This document shows, one piece after another, positions 16,180 through 24,795 of a stretch of DNA of 42,923 nucleotides (its first letter is position 1; every line of letters starts with the position of its first letter). This DNA comes from an uncultured Clostridia bacterium. GTDB taxonomy: Bacteria > Bacillota > Clostridia > TANB77 > CAG-508. Location: NCBI GenBank assembly GCA_944389425.1, contig CALXMH010000011.1, positions 1 to 42,923 of the forward strand, given 5' to 3'. The notes under the pieces were generated by a model. That model was not told the origin of the DNA, searched no databases, and worked only from the letters and a program-made list of their open reading frames with translations. A program made the position numbers and the translations under genes.

Positions 16180-17042
16180 TTAAAATTCAGGTTCATCATA
16201 CACTAATTTTCCATCTGCACTTATTGTAAATTTTACTCTTATAGTAATCGAATCATCATCAGATAATATAAATTCATATTCTCCGCTCACCTAATGTTCC
16301 ATATAATTTTGTCCAATTGAATTTTCTTCCATCTATAAAATATTGTTCATTATCATTTGCTGCTGGCAAGTTATATATCGAAGTTTCTTCTGTACTTTCA
16401 CTAGTAATATTTGAAATTTTTTCTACTTCTTTCCATATATATTCTGTTCCAGTTCCGAGTGTAGCCGGCAGTAGAGTTACTTGTGTTTTCTCCCATTTGC
16501 TCTCCTATACCAGTATAGGCTTCATTTTTAACTTTTTTATTAATTATATAACTATGTGCATAATTATATGGTAATTCATTTGTATCTTTTATATTTAAAG
16601 TTATTCCACTATTTGTTAGCTCAGATATTGTAATAGTTACATTATCTTTTGAATTATAACAATATCTTAGTATATCATCTGGTATTGTAATATCACTTTT
16701 TTCTTTTATTATTTCAATTTTTCCAATATTACCAAGTTGTGCTGGATAAGAGTCCATTACCATTCCATCAAAATAAATTAAAATCTCTTGATCTTTTTCA
16801 AAATCAACATCTTTAAAATTACTTAATCCTATGCTATATAATGAAGGTGTTTCTCCTATATCCATAGCAAGTAAACTATTTTCATTTACTTTTACTACTA
16901 CTGCTTGTAAAGTTGCACTCATATTATCATTTTCAAGTTCTTTACTATTTTTTTCTTCACGTAGTTGCCATATTAACACTAAAACAGCAATTAATATTAC
17001 TATTGCTATTACTGCTACCATAATTTTCGTTTTTTTATTCAT
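16180..17042 (-). CDS. Membrane-anchored extracellular protein, two CGGN recoding sites
   Basis: The N-terminus MNKKTKIMVAVIAIVILI is a single membrane anchor, followed by an extracellular region of unknown family (ATLQAVVVKVNENSLLAMD, IPDDILRYCYNSKDNVTIT). Read normally the frame ends after 213 codons. At codon 196 an in-frame CGG is followed by a +1 continuation, YT-G-TGTEYIWKEVEKISN. At codon 253 a second CGG continues as GE-G-EYEFILSDDDSIT to DEPEF and a stop. With both four-base codons the protein is 286 residues and ends in beta-strand-like sequence. No shift other than these two is needed. The conventional view would be a pseudogene with two insertions. Confidence 0.7.
16282..16285 (-). 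other. Recoding site CGGA, membrane protein codon 253
   Basis: GAG CGGA GAA TAT: three-base reading gives RRI-stop at once; four-base reading gives GE-G-EYEF and 33 further residues. Confidence 0.75.
16454..16457 (-). other. Recoding site CGGA, membrane protein codon 196
   Basis: ACT CGGA ACT GGA: the in-frame CGG begins at 16457. Three-base reading leads to a stop 18 codons on; four-base reading as Gly continues in the frame that encodes TGTEYIWKE. Confidence 0.75.
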
Positions 17043-17076
17043 AATTATCCCTCCATATCTTTTATTTTGCTAAAGC

Positions 17077-17137
17077 AAAAACTCCTTTACAATGTAATTA
17101 TATAATAATATAACCGCATTGTAAAGGAAGTTTTTTA
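17077..17137 (-). terminator. Terminator of the MATE-kinase gene
   Basis: AAAAACTCCTTTACAATG at 17077-17094 pairs with CATTGTAAAGGAAGTTTTTT at 17117-17136 around a 22-base AT loop. It follows the stop at 17154. Confidence 0.8.
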
Positions 17138-17153
17138 TGCCGTTTATTTTTAG

Positions 17154-19154
17154 TTACACTAAACTTGCTTCTTTTTTTCTTACAATTTCGCATATCATAT
17201 CTGCTGTTTTTTCTACACCTAGTGCATCACTGTTTATGCATATGTCGTAATTTTTAAAGTCTTTCCATTCTTTGCCTGTATAATATTTGTAGTGATTTCC
17301 TCTTTGTTTTTCAATTCTTACAATTTCTTTTTCTGCCTTTTCTTTGTCTAATCCATAATATGTAGTTGCTCTTTTTATTTTATTTTCAATTGTACTATAA
17401 ATAAATACTTTAACTACATTGTCTCTATCTCCTAATATGCTATCTGCACATCTTCCTATTATTATGCATGACTCTTTATCTGCAATCTCTTTAATCAACT
17501 CAGATTCTTTTGCAAATAATTCATCTGAATTGTTAAACTCTGAATAATATCCACTATTTAATGGTGCAAGTTTTGTTCTTTTTTGTTCATTTTGTTCAAT
17601 ATATTCCTCTGATAATCCTGTTTCTTCCGCTACTTTAATAACAAAATCTTTATCGTATAACTTAATTCCTAGTTTCTCCGCAACTAATTTAGCTACATAT
17701 CTACCACCAGAACCATATTCTCTTGATAGAGTTATAACTATTTGTTTATTTAATTTATTATCCGTAGCAGTATTGTCGCTTAAAGTTTGACTTATAACAT
17801 TTGTTTTCTTTAAATTTCTTAGTTCTGTTAAAAGTAATATTGTTGCAATAACAAATGCTAAACCATCTGCAACAGGTCCTGCATAAAGGAATCCATGTAT
17901 TCCATATAATTCTGCTAATATAAACATTGATGGTATTAAGAACAATATTTGTCTTGATAAAGAAATAAATGCACTTTTAATACCTTTACCAATTGATTGA
18001 AAGAATATACCTGCTGGAATTTGTATACCAATACTTATACATAACATTAAGTAAATTCTAAATGCTAAACAAGCAAATTCCATGTATAATTCATCACCAC
18101 TACCAAATATTGAAATTAATTTATCTGGTATAGTTTGGAATAATATAAATGCAATTGTACTTATAATTACACTTATTCCTAGCACTATCTTTAATGCTTT
18201 CTTTACTCTATCGTATTTGCCAGCACCATAGTTATATCCAATAATAGGTTGTGCTCCAACTGCGATACCTACTATAATACTATTTAATATTTGGCTAATC
18301 TTCATTACAATTCCAATTACAGTAATAGGAATTTCTGCACCATACTCTGATTGTGCTCCGTATTTTCCAAGTAAATTATTTTCAAATGCCATAACTACAA
18401 CAATTGCAATTTGAGTAATAAAACTACTTATTCCTAGCATGCATATTTTACCAGCTAGTGATAATTCAAGTTTAAAGTCCTCTTTCTTAATTTGTACACT
18501 TTTAAACTTTCTTAAATATAAAACATTCATTATAAAAGTAACAAATTGGCTTATTATAGTTGCTATTGCAGCACCTTCAACACCCATTCCAAATGTAAAA
18601 ATAAAAATTGGGTCTAATATTACATTTAAAATTGCACCAGTAAGCATTGAAATCATAGCATATTTAGGGCTTCCATCTGCTCTTATAATAGAATTTAAAG
18701 TTGTTCCAATCATCATAAATGGTAAACCTATTACAATAATACTACCATAGCCTATTGCATAATCTCTTAAAGCATCTGTACAACCAAATAGATTTAATAG
18801 TTGTGGTAATAAAGCAAAAATAACAACTCCAAATAAAATAGCAGCTATTACAGCTATTATAATTCCATTTGCAACTCCTCTTTTAGCCTCTTCCTTCTTC
18901 TTCTCACCTAATTTCAAACTCAAAAAAGCTGAGCTTCCATCCCCAAACATTAAAGCAAATGCCAAACACAAAACAGTAATTGGGAACACAACATTTGTAG
19001 CACCATTTCCTAGGTAACCAACTCCCCAGCCAATAAAAATTTGGTCAACTATATTGTATAATGAATTTACAACTAATGAAATAATACATGGAACAGAAAA
19101 CTTACGTATCAACTTACCAATTTTCTCAGTTCCTAAAATATTCTCCTTCTCCAT
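17154..19154 (-). CDS. MATE efflux transporter fused to a cytidylate-kinase-like domain
   Basis: The 666-residue protein has a complete MATE transporter (about residues 1-445, twelve membrane segments; GKLIRKFSVPCIISLV, VDQIFIGWGVGYLGN, GYNYGAGKYDRVKK). MATE proteins export cationic compounds with a Na+ or H+ gradient. A cytosolic cytidylate-kinase-like (PF13189-type) domain follows from about residue 470, with P-loop TLSREYGSGGR, YDKDFVIKVAEETGLSEEYI and CIIIGRCADSILG. The linker is short and the frame uninterrupted. The start follows AGGAGG. The role of the kinase domain is unknown; sensing or phosphorylating a nucleotide-like substrate is speculation. Confidence 0.9.
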   Translation of the reverse strand: MEKENILGTEKIGKLIRKFSVPCIISLVVNSLYNIVDQIFIGWGVGYLGNGATNVVFPITVLCLAFALMFGDGSSAFLSLKLGEKKKEEAKRGVANGIIIAVIAAILFGVVIFALLPQLLNLFGCTDALRDYAIGYGSIIVIGLPFMMIGTTLNSIIRADGSPKYAMISMLTGAILNVILDPIFIFTFGMGVEGAAIATIISQFVTFIMNVLYLRKFKSVQIKKEDFKLELSLAGKICMLGISSFITQIAIVVVMAFENNLLGKYGAQSEYGAEIPITVIGIVMKISQILNSIIVGIAVGAQPIIGYNYGAGKYDRVKKALKIVLGISVIISTIAFILFQTIPDKLISIFGSGDELYMEFACLAFRIYLMLCISIGIQIPAGIFFQSIGKGIKSAFISLSRQILFLIPSMFILAELYGIHGFLYAGPVADGLAFVIATILLLTELRNLKKTNVISQTLSDNTATDNKLNKQIVITLSREYGSGGRYVAKLVAEKLGIKLYDKDFVIKVAEETGLSEEYIEQNEQKRTKLAPLNSGYYSEFNNSDELFAKESELIKEIADKESCIIIGRCADSILGDRDNVVKVFIYSTIENKIKRATTYYGLDKEKAEKEIVRIEKQRGNHYKYYTGKEWKDFKNYDICINSDALGVEKTADMICEIVRKKEASLV

Positions 19155-19308
19155 TTCTTCCTCCTTCTTAAACTTTTAAAGCATAAAAAGACAACACCTT
19201 TTAATTTGTGTTGGCTTTACATTTATATACCATTTATGTTTTTAACATATGTATTTTATACCCAATTTTTAAATTTGTCAAATATAAAATTGGGATAATA
19301 GATCTGTC

Positions 19309-19350
19309 CCCAGTGGGGTATTTTACCCCATTGGGAAACGTCCCCAATAA
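19309..19350. repeat. Hairpin plus dispersed GAAACGTCCCC element
   Basis: CCCAGTGGGGTA and TACCCCATTGGG form a 12-bp stem with a 3-base loop. The overlapping tail TTGGGAAACGTCCCCAATAA (19331-19350) recurs as ATTGGAAACGTCCCCAATTA at 34670-34689. It is probably a small dispersed palindromic repeat; it could also terminate the converging tag transcript. Confidence 0.5.
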
Positions 19351-19358
19351 CACATTTT

Positions 19359-19910
19359 CTATTTCTCCTTATATAAAAAACATTCTTCATCATGTGAATA
19401 AATAACCCCTATTGCTTGCAAGTATGAGTAAATTATTGTTGATCCTACAAATTTCATTCCTCTTTTTTGCAAGTCTTTTGATATATTATCTGATAGATTA
19501 GATGTTGTTTTATTTATTTCATATATTGTTTTTCTATTTGTAAATGTTTTTAAATAATTATAAAATGAGCCATATTCTTTTTGTATTTGTTTAAATATTT
19601 TGCTATTATTTATGCTAGCTTTTATTTTAAGCTTATTTCTTACTATCTTTTCGTTTGCTAGCAATTCTTCAATTTTCTTATCATCATAATTACATATTTT
19701 ATCTATATCAAAACCATCAAAGGCCTTTCTAAACTCTTCCCTTTTATTTAAAATGCACTCCCAAGAAAGCCCTGCTTGAAAAGACTCTAAAATTAGCATT
19801 TCAAACAGATACTTATCATCAAAATTTGGCCTGCACCACTCTTCATCATGATATCTTACATACAACTCGTTTTTCAAATTACACCACTTACATCTAACCT
19901 TATTATCCAT
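19359..19910 (-). CDS. tag: DNA-3-methyladenine glycosylase I
   Basis: This 183-residue base-excision-repair enzyme removes 3-methyladenine. It has RCKWC...YVRYHDEEW near the N-terminus, FEMLILESFQAGLSWECIL, and the C-terminal KFVGSTIIYSYLQAIG followed by HDEEC. The Cys in RCKWC and the C-terminal H-x3-C match the zinc ligands of E. coli Tag. The usual EWG is EWC here. I start at MDNKVRCKWC because AGGAGAG lies 8 bases upstream; the open frame 28 codons longer has no family similarity. Confidence 0.93.
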   Translation of the reverse strand: MDNKVRCKWCNLKNELYVRYHDEEWCRPNFDDKYLFEMLILESFQAGLSWECILNKREEFRKAFDGFDIDKICNYDDKKIEELLANEKIVRNKLKIKASINNSKIFKQIQKEYGSFYNYLKTFTNRKTIYEINKTTSNLSDNISKDLQKRGMKFVGSTIIYSYLQAIGVIYSHDEECFLYKEK

Positions 19911-20007
19911 AAAACATCTCTCCTGTTTTCCCATTATATCACAAAAAACATTAAGAGTCAGCCCACATAGACCAACTCTTAAAAAATTATTCATTATTCA
20001 TTATTAA

Positions 20008-20496
20008 TTAAATAAAACTTACGATTTCCCCACTCTTTAATGTTTCCTTCACATCAATAACTCTTTGATTTGAAGAGCCTCTCCATTTTAATGTTGGGTC
20101 ATGCAATTCGTCTTTATAATTTCCGTCAACTAAAACATCTATATATTTAAGTGGTTCTTTATCTTTTAAGTCTTCAAATTTAAAACCAGACCATACCCAA
20201 AGATTTTTTTCTGGGTATTTATCTTTAAAAGCCTTTGCAAGTTTTGTTGTTCCTTCTATATTATTAGGATGCATTGGCTCTCCTCCTAATATAGATAGTC
20301 CCTTTACTGTATCATTATTGCATAAATCTAATACCTTTTCTACTGTCTTATCTGTAAACTCTTTTCCTCCTTCAAAATCCCATGTCTCTGGATTAAAGCA
20401 ATTTTTACAATGAAAATGACAGCCTTGCATAAATATAGATACTCTTACTCCTGGTCCATTTGATATATCCATTTTTCTAATTAAATTATATCTCAT
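20008..20496 (-). CDS. nrdG: Anaerobic ribonucleotide reductase activase
   Basis: The 162-residue radical-SAM enzyme generates the glycyl radical on NrdD. The motif CHFHCKNC provides the 4Fe-4S cluster (CxxxCxxC), after GPGVRVSIFMQG; later GLSILGGEPMHP binds SAM. It begins 2 bases after the nrdD stop, so the two are coupled. The C-terminus WRGSSNQRVIDV is typical. Confidence 0.95.
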   Translation of the reverse strand: MRYNLIRKMDISNGPGVRVSIFMQGCHFHCKNCFNPETWDFEGGKEFTDKTVEKVLDLCNNDTVKGLSILGGEPMHPNNIEGTTKLAKAFKDKYPEKNLWVWSGFKFEDLKDKEPLKYIDVLVDGNYKDELHDPTLKWRGSSNQRVIDVKETLKSGEIVSFI

Positions 20497-20498
20497 AA

Positions 20499-22691
20499 TT
20501 ATTCAGCCACCTTGTTATCAATATGTAATACTCTTTCTTTTATTTCTTGTGTTCTTCCTTTATTCCAGAAATTTGTTCCGATATAGCCACAAGTACGTCT
20601 TGCTACATTTAATGTATTGTGGTCTCTATTTCCACAATTTGGGCAGAACCATTCTAAATCATCATCTATTAATATTTCACCTGTATATCCACATTTTTGG
20701 CAATAATCTGATTTTGTATTTAATTCTGCATACATAATATTATCATAAATAAATTGTATTACTTCTATAACTGCATCTAAGTTGTTTTGTAAATTTGGTG
20801 TTTCTATATATGATATAGCTCCACCTGGGCTTAATCTTTGGAATTCACTTTCTAATTTTAATTTAGAAAATGCATCTATTTCCTCAAATACAGGAACATG
20901 ATATGAATTTGTAATATATCCTCTATCTGTAATTCCTTTTACTGTTCCAAATCTTTCTTTTAAACATCTTGCAAATTTATATGTTGTAGATTCTATTGGT
21001 GTACCATATACAGAATAATCTATATCTTCTTCCTTTTTCCATTTAGCTGTTGCATCATTTAAATGTTGCATTACTTTAAGTCCAAATTCTTTACCTTCTC
21101 CATTATCTGTATGTGAATGTCCTGTCATTACTTTAACACATTCATATAGTCCAGCATATCCAAGAGAAATTGTAGAATATCCGTGGTGTAATAATTCGTG
21201 AATAGACTCTCCTTTTTCTAATCTTGCAAGAGCTCCATGTTGCCATAGAATTGGTGCAACATCACTTGTTGCATTACTTAATCTCTTATGTCTTATTTGT
21301 AATGCTTTATGGCATAGTTCTAGTCTTTCATCAAATATCTCCCAGAACTTGTCCATATCTCCATCTGCTGAAAGTGCAACATCTGGCAAATTTATTGTAA
21401 CAACACCTTGATTAAATCTACCATAATATTTTCCTTTGCCTTCTACATAATTTTTAGCTTTTGCAATATTACCAAGGCTAATTGATCTATCTGGTGTTAA
21501 GAAAGATCTGCATCCCATACATGGATAGCAATCTCCTTCTCCTAATTCATTTTTCTTTAATTCTTTCATTACCTTTTCTGAAATATAATCTGGAACCATT
21601 CTCTTTGCTGTACACTCTGCTGCAAGTTTTGTTAAATACCAGTATTTGCTATCTTCATGGATATTATCTTCTTCTAATACATATAAAAGTTTTGGAAATG
21701 CTGGTGTTATGTATACACCTTTTTCGTTTTTAAATCCTAATATTCTTTGTTTTAAAAACTCTTCAATAATCATTGCAAGTTCATCTTTGTATTCTTCTGT
21801 TTCTCCTAAATACATGTTAACAGATAAAAATGGTGCTTGTCCATTTGTATTTGTCATAGAATTTACTTGATAGTTAAAAGTTTGAACTCCATCTTCTATT
21901 TCCTTTTTAGTATCCTGCAAAGCATATTTTTCACAATCAGCTTTACTAAAATTTCTGTCTTGATATCTTTTATAATATTTATCATAGCTTAATTTAACAA
22001 AAGGTGCTAAATGTGTAAGTGATACTGTTGCTCCACCATAGCTAGATGAAGTAACTGCCAAAATAATTTGTGTTGCAATTGTTGCTGCTGTTATAAATCT
22101 ATGTGGTTTTTCTATCATAACACCATTTATAACGGTTCCATTTTGAAGCATATCATCTAAATTAATTAATTCACAATTATGAAGTGCATTTTGTGCAAAA
22201 TAATCTGCATCGTGGAAATGTATAATTCCTTCATCATGTGCTTTTACAATATCTTCTGGAAGTAAAAATCTTCTTGTAATATCTGTGCTAGTAATACCTG
22301 CTAAATAATCTCTTTGTGTAGTTACAACCTCTGCATTTTTATTAGAATTCTCACTGTTCCAATATTCATTTTCTCCATCAATTAATTCCTTAATTGATTT
22401 ATCTGTTGTATTAGCTTTTCTAACTAATTCTCTTGTATATCTATATGTAATATACTTTTTAGCAAGCTCATACTTACCAAATTCCATTAGCTTTTCTTCA
22501 ATAATGTCTTGAATATCCTCAACTAAAATTCTTTTTTTATTTAATTCCTCTATATATTTAATAATTTCCTTAATTTCTTCTTTTGAAACTTTTTTATTTC
22601 CCTTTACCTCGTTATTTGCCTTTCCTATTGCCACTCTAATCTTTTCTGGATCGTAATCCACAATATGTCCATCTCTTTTTACGATTTTCAT
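20499..22691 (-). CDS. nrdD: Anaerobic (class III) ribonucleoside-triphosphate reductase
   Basis: The 730-residue enzyme makes deoxyribonucleotides under anoxia with a glycyl radical and formate. Domains: ATP-cone at the N-terminus (MKIVKRDGHIVDYDPEKI), catalytic core with FHDADYFAQNALHNCELIN and CYPCMGCRSFL, C-terminal zinc site CQKCGY...CPNCGN, and the glycyl-radical loop RRTCGYIGTNFWNKG (about residue 705). The start follows AAAGGAGG. With nrdG it forms an operon and points to an anaerobe. The CGG triplets inside are out of frame. Confidence 0.97.
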   Translation of the reverse strand: MKIVKRDGHIVDYDPEKIRVAIGKANNEVKGNKKVSKEEIKEIIKYIEELNKKRILVEDIQDIIEEKLMEFGKYELAKKYITYRYTRELVRKANTTDKSIKELIDGENEYWNSENSNKNAEVVTTQRDYLAGITSTDITRRFLLPEDIVKAHDEGIIHFHDADYFAQNALHNCELINLDDMLQNGTVINGVMIEKPHRFITAATIATQIILAVTSSSYGGATVSLTHLAPFVKLSYDKYYKRYQDRNFSKADCEKYALQDTKKEIEDGVQTFNYQVNSMTNTNGQAPFLSVNMYLGETEEYKDELAMIIEEFLKQRILGFKNEKGVYITPAFPKLLYVLEEDNIHEDSKYWYLTKLAAECTAKRMVPDYISEKVMKELKKNELGEGDCYPCMGCRSFLTPDRSISLGNIAKAKNYVEGKGKYYGRFNQGVVTINLPDVALSADGDMDKFWEIFDERLELCHKALQIRHKRLSNATSDVAPILWQHGALARLEKGESIHELLHHGYSTISLGYAGLYECVKVMTGHSHTDNGEGKEFGLKVMQHLNDATAKWKKEEDIDYSVYGTPIESTTYKFARCLKERFGTVKGITDRGYITNSYHVPVFEEIDAFSKLKLESEFQRLSPGGAISYIETPNLQNNLDAVIEVIQFIYDNIMYAELNTKSDYCQKCGYTGEILIDDDLEWFCPNCGNRDHNTLNVARRTCGYIGTNFWNKGRTQEIKERVLHIDNKVAE

Positions 22692-22740
22692 TTCTTTTGT
22701 TCCTCCTTTTTATTTTTTCTATTTTATATCAATAAAATAG

Positions 22741-22776
22741 AAAAAAATAAAGTTGCAAATGCAACTTTATTTTTTC
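22741..22776 (-). terminator. Terminator between the prepilin-like gene and nrdD
   Basis: AAAAAATAAAGTTGCA pairs with TGCAACTTTATTTTTT. On the minus strand it lies about 185 bases after the recoded prepilin stop at 22961 and before nrdD. The 22777-22960 interval shows nothing else. Confidence 0.75.
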
Positions 22777-22960
22777 TTTTATTCATTTCTAAAAAATGGC
22801 TATATAATGCTTTATTTGGACATTTTTTGAGTGTTTCTAACAATTCGAAATATTTGTATAAAGTCTTGGAATTATAGTTATGTGTAATAAAAACAGATAA
22901 TGAATTTTTAGCATTATTTTTAAATATATTTTTTATGATTCATAAATTTATGCTTGAGTT

Positions 22961-24280
22961 TTATTCATTGTTTACATCATCTAATGAGACAAAAAAACTG
23001 TTACGAAACCCGTAAATCATTTCGTGGGTTTTCATCTTCCCTAGTATTACGACTAGCAACAGGATCACCGATTATTTGAGTTAGGATAATTTTCTCCTCC
23101 TCTTCCACTTATCATAGTACCTGTTGAACATCTCTCTTGTGTCCATTCCCATAAGTTACCTGCTAAATCATATATGTTATTTGCTTTCCAATATTCACTT
23201 TTCCCTGTATTTTGTAATCCATTACTATCAATTTCTGCATTTCCTATTGAATTGTCATAATTACCCCATTTATTACTACTTGTTTGTATATCATCTAAAT
23301 TAATTATATATTCTGAATCTGATATTTTAGCTTTACCTATTAGCCAGTTTAATGTGCTATCCCATTCTATTCCATATATTAAATGCATATTTTCAATCAT
23401 ATTATCTGTACATGAATTTTTTGCAACTTTTTGTGTTACATTTCCCCATGGCTTCACATTACGTTTACTTTGAGCAATATTGTCCATTCCTTTACTTGCC
23501 TCATATCTCCCAATATAAAAGCCTTTATAGTAATTTACACTTATATTCATGTCTTTATATTCTTGTGTTGTATTATCATCCCAAAATTTATTTACTTTTT
23601 CTTCATCTGTTATTGGCTCTATTGCAACAGGATGCTTTCCTGTTGTCCAACCATCTATACTATAAGGACCTTCCCATGCTATCTGTTTAAAATCCATTTG
23701 AAAATTTGGTATAGGAACCCATACATATTCATTAAAATCTGGTATTTCTCCAGTATCCTGTCCATTATCGTATGTTATTGCATGATCTACTATTACTATT
23801 CCTTGATTTATTTGTTCTGCGGTTATGTTATGCCACTGGTTCGCTGGCATTATTTCTTTTACACTTCCATCTTGTCCTGGTAAGCTATATGTTGAATTAC
23901 TTCCATTTAATATTACTGGTGCAAATCCTTTTGGTATTACTATTTGTACATTTTCTTCATCTGTTGTTATTGTTGTATTTTCAGTAGCTAATCCATTTTC
24001 ATCTACTTCTGGTATTGGTAGATGATTATTTCCTCTATCTAAATAATTTTGAAAATATTTTTCTATCTCATTTAATAATTGCTGTTCCGTAGCTACTCTA
24101 TTGTTATAGTGACCTACTGCATTTTCCGCATTTTCTATTATATTACCTTGCCCTGTTAAAGTAGCTAATGCTACTCCTGCTAATATTAATAGCACTATTA
24201 TTGTTATTACTAATGCTATTAATGTTATTCCGCCTTTGTCTTCGTACTAATACTTTTGGTTTTAATTTCTTTTCTTTCAT
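22961..24280 (-). CDS. Prepilin-like secreted protein with formylglycine-enzyme-like domain, three CGGN recoding sites
   Basis: Reading from the ATG at 24280 (AAAGAGG upstream; an ATG at 24289 is in the same frame) and decoding three in-frame CGGN as Gly gives 438 residues. The N-terminus MKEKKLKPKVLVRRQR-G is followed by ITLIALVITIIVLLILAGVA, a textbook type IV prepilin signal in which the first recoded Gly is the -1 cleavage residue. The middle region is acidic and secreted. The C-terminal 200 residues resemble the SUMF1/FGE fold (EYVWVPIP, YYKGFYIGRYEAS, YDLAGNLWEWTQE, ISGRGGENYPNSNN-G-DPVASRN). They end with NDL-G-FRNSFFVSL, where GFR is the family's conserved C-terminal motif. Without recoding no frame joins the signal to the body. 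A paralogous prepilin gene without recoding is at 40300-41973. Confidence 0.75.
23009..23012 (-). other. Recoding site CGGG, prepilin-like gene codon 423
   Basis: TTA CGGG TTT CGT: four-base reading gives DL-G-FRN, the conserved GFR motif; three-base reading gives DLRVS and a stop. Confidence 0.82.
23067..23070 (-). other. Recoding site CGGT, prepilin-like gene codon 404
   Basis: AAT CGGT GAT CCT: three-base reading gives CGG then TGA stop; four-base reading gives NN-G-DPVASRN, which matches the end of the FGE-like fold. Confidence 0.82.
24229..24232 (-). other. Recoding site CGGA, prepilin-like gene codon 17
   Basis: AGG CGGA ATA ACA: four-base reading gives QR-G-ITLIAL, restoring the prepilin peptidase site. 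The paralogue at 40300-41973 has R-G-ITLIAL with an ordinary GGA. Confidence 0.85.
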
Positions 24281-24319
24281 TATCTTCATACCTCTTTCTT
24301 TTGTTATACCTTTACATTA

Positions 24320-24795
24320 TCTATCTTATCATATTATCTTCCAAAACTACTAACCCTATACGGATACTTCATCAAATTAATGAATAATGAATAGTGAATA
24401 ATTAATAATGAATAATTTTAAGTAGTAGAGTAGCCCGAGAAGTTAATATATATTATTTTGAAGTCCGAGGAAGTTGTACGTCGTACGCTTTTACCCGCGA
24501 AGCCATGTGAGGCAAGAAATAATATATATTAACTTCTCGGGCGGCTACCTTCAAAACCACCACACCTACTCACAAGCAAAGCAAAAAGACACATAAACCT
24601 AGCCACCTAGCTAAGTCCATATGCCTTAATATTCTATATATTTCTTCTATTTATTTTTTCTAACAAATTACCTGTGTGTGTGTGTGTGTACTCCTAAGCC
24701 ACTTTCAGCTATTTTGCACATATCCTACTACCTCTTTCTTTTGTTATATCTAATGTAAACATTATATACAAAAGAATCAAATTTGTCTACACTTT
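24320..24795 (-). repeat. Long leader repeat upstream of the prepilin-like gene, copy 1
   Basis: About 475 bases are closely similar to 42018-42505. Both copies lie just upstream of a prepilin-like gene in the same orientation. In order on the plus strand they contain CTAACCCTATACGGATACTT, an AT-rich GAATAATGAATAGTGAATAAT tract, a 26-bp perfect hairpin with a 58-base loop, a conserved AAAGACACATAAACCTAGCC segment, and a (TG)8 run. This 24281-24786 gap has no supported gene. It may be a structured 5' leader, a regulatory RNA, or a non-coding mobile unit. Confidence 0.85.
24433..24542 (-). ncRNA. Conserved hairpin with compensatory base change, copy 1
   Basis: The arms 24433-24458 and 24517-24542 are perfect 26-bp complements beginning GCCCGAGAAGTTA. 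The only arm difference from copy 2 is A to C in one arm with T to G at the paired base in the other, so pairing is kept. The loop contains the palindrome GTACGTCGTAC. This supports a selected structure in RNA or DNA, or repeated arm homogenisation. Confidence 0.6.

Noticed and set aside
19989-20013. ATTATTCATTATTCATTATTAATT tract near nrdG, similar to the AT-rich part of the leader repeats
   Set aside because: It is short, simple sequence; I could not support a feature beyond low-complexity AT repeats.
24670-24721. Conserved tiny ORF starting MCK in both leader repeats (minus strand, across the TG run)
   Set aside because: It is only about 17 codons, half of it from the dinucleotide run, and the ribosome site is poorly placed. 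Similarity between copies is no higher than in flanking non-coding sequence.
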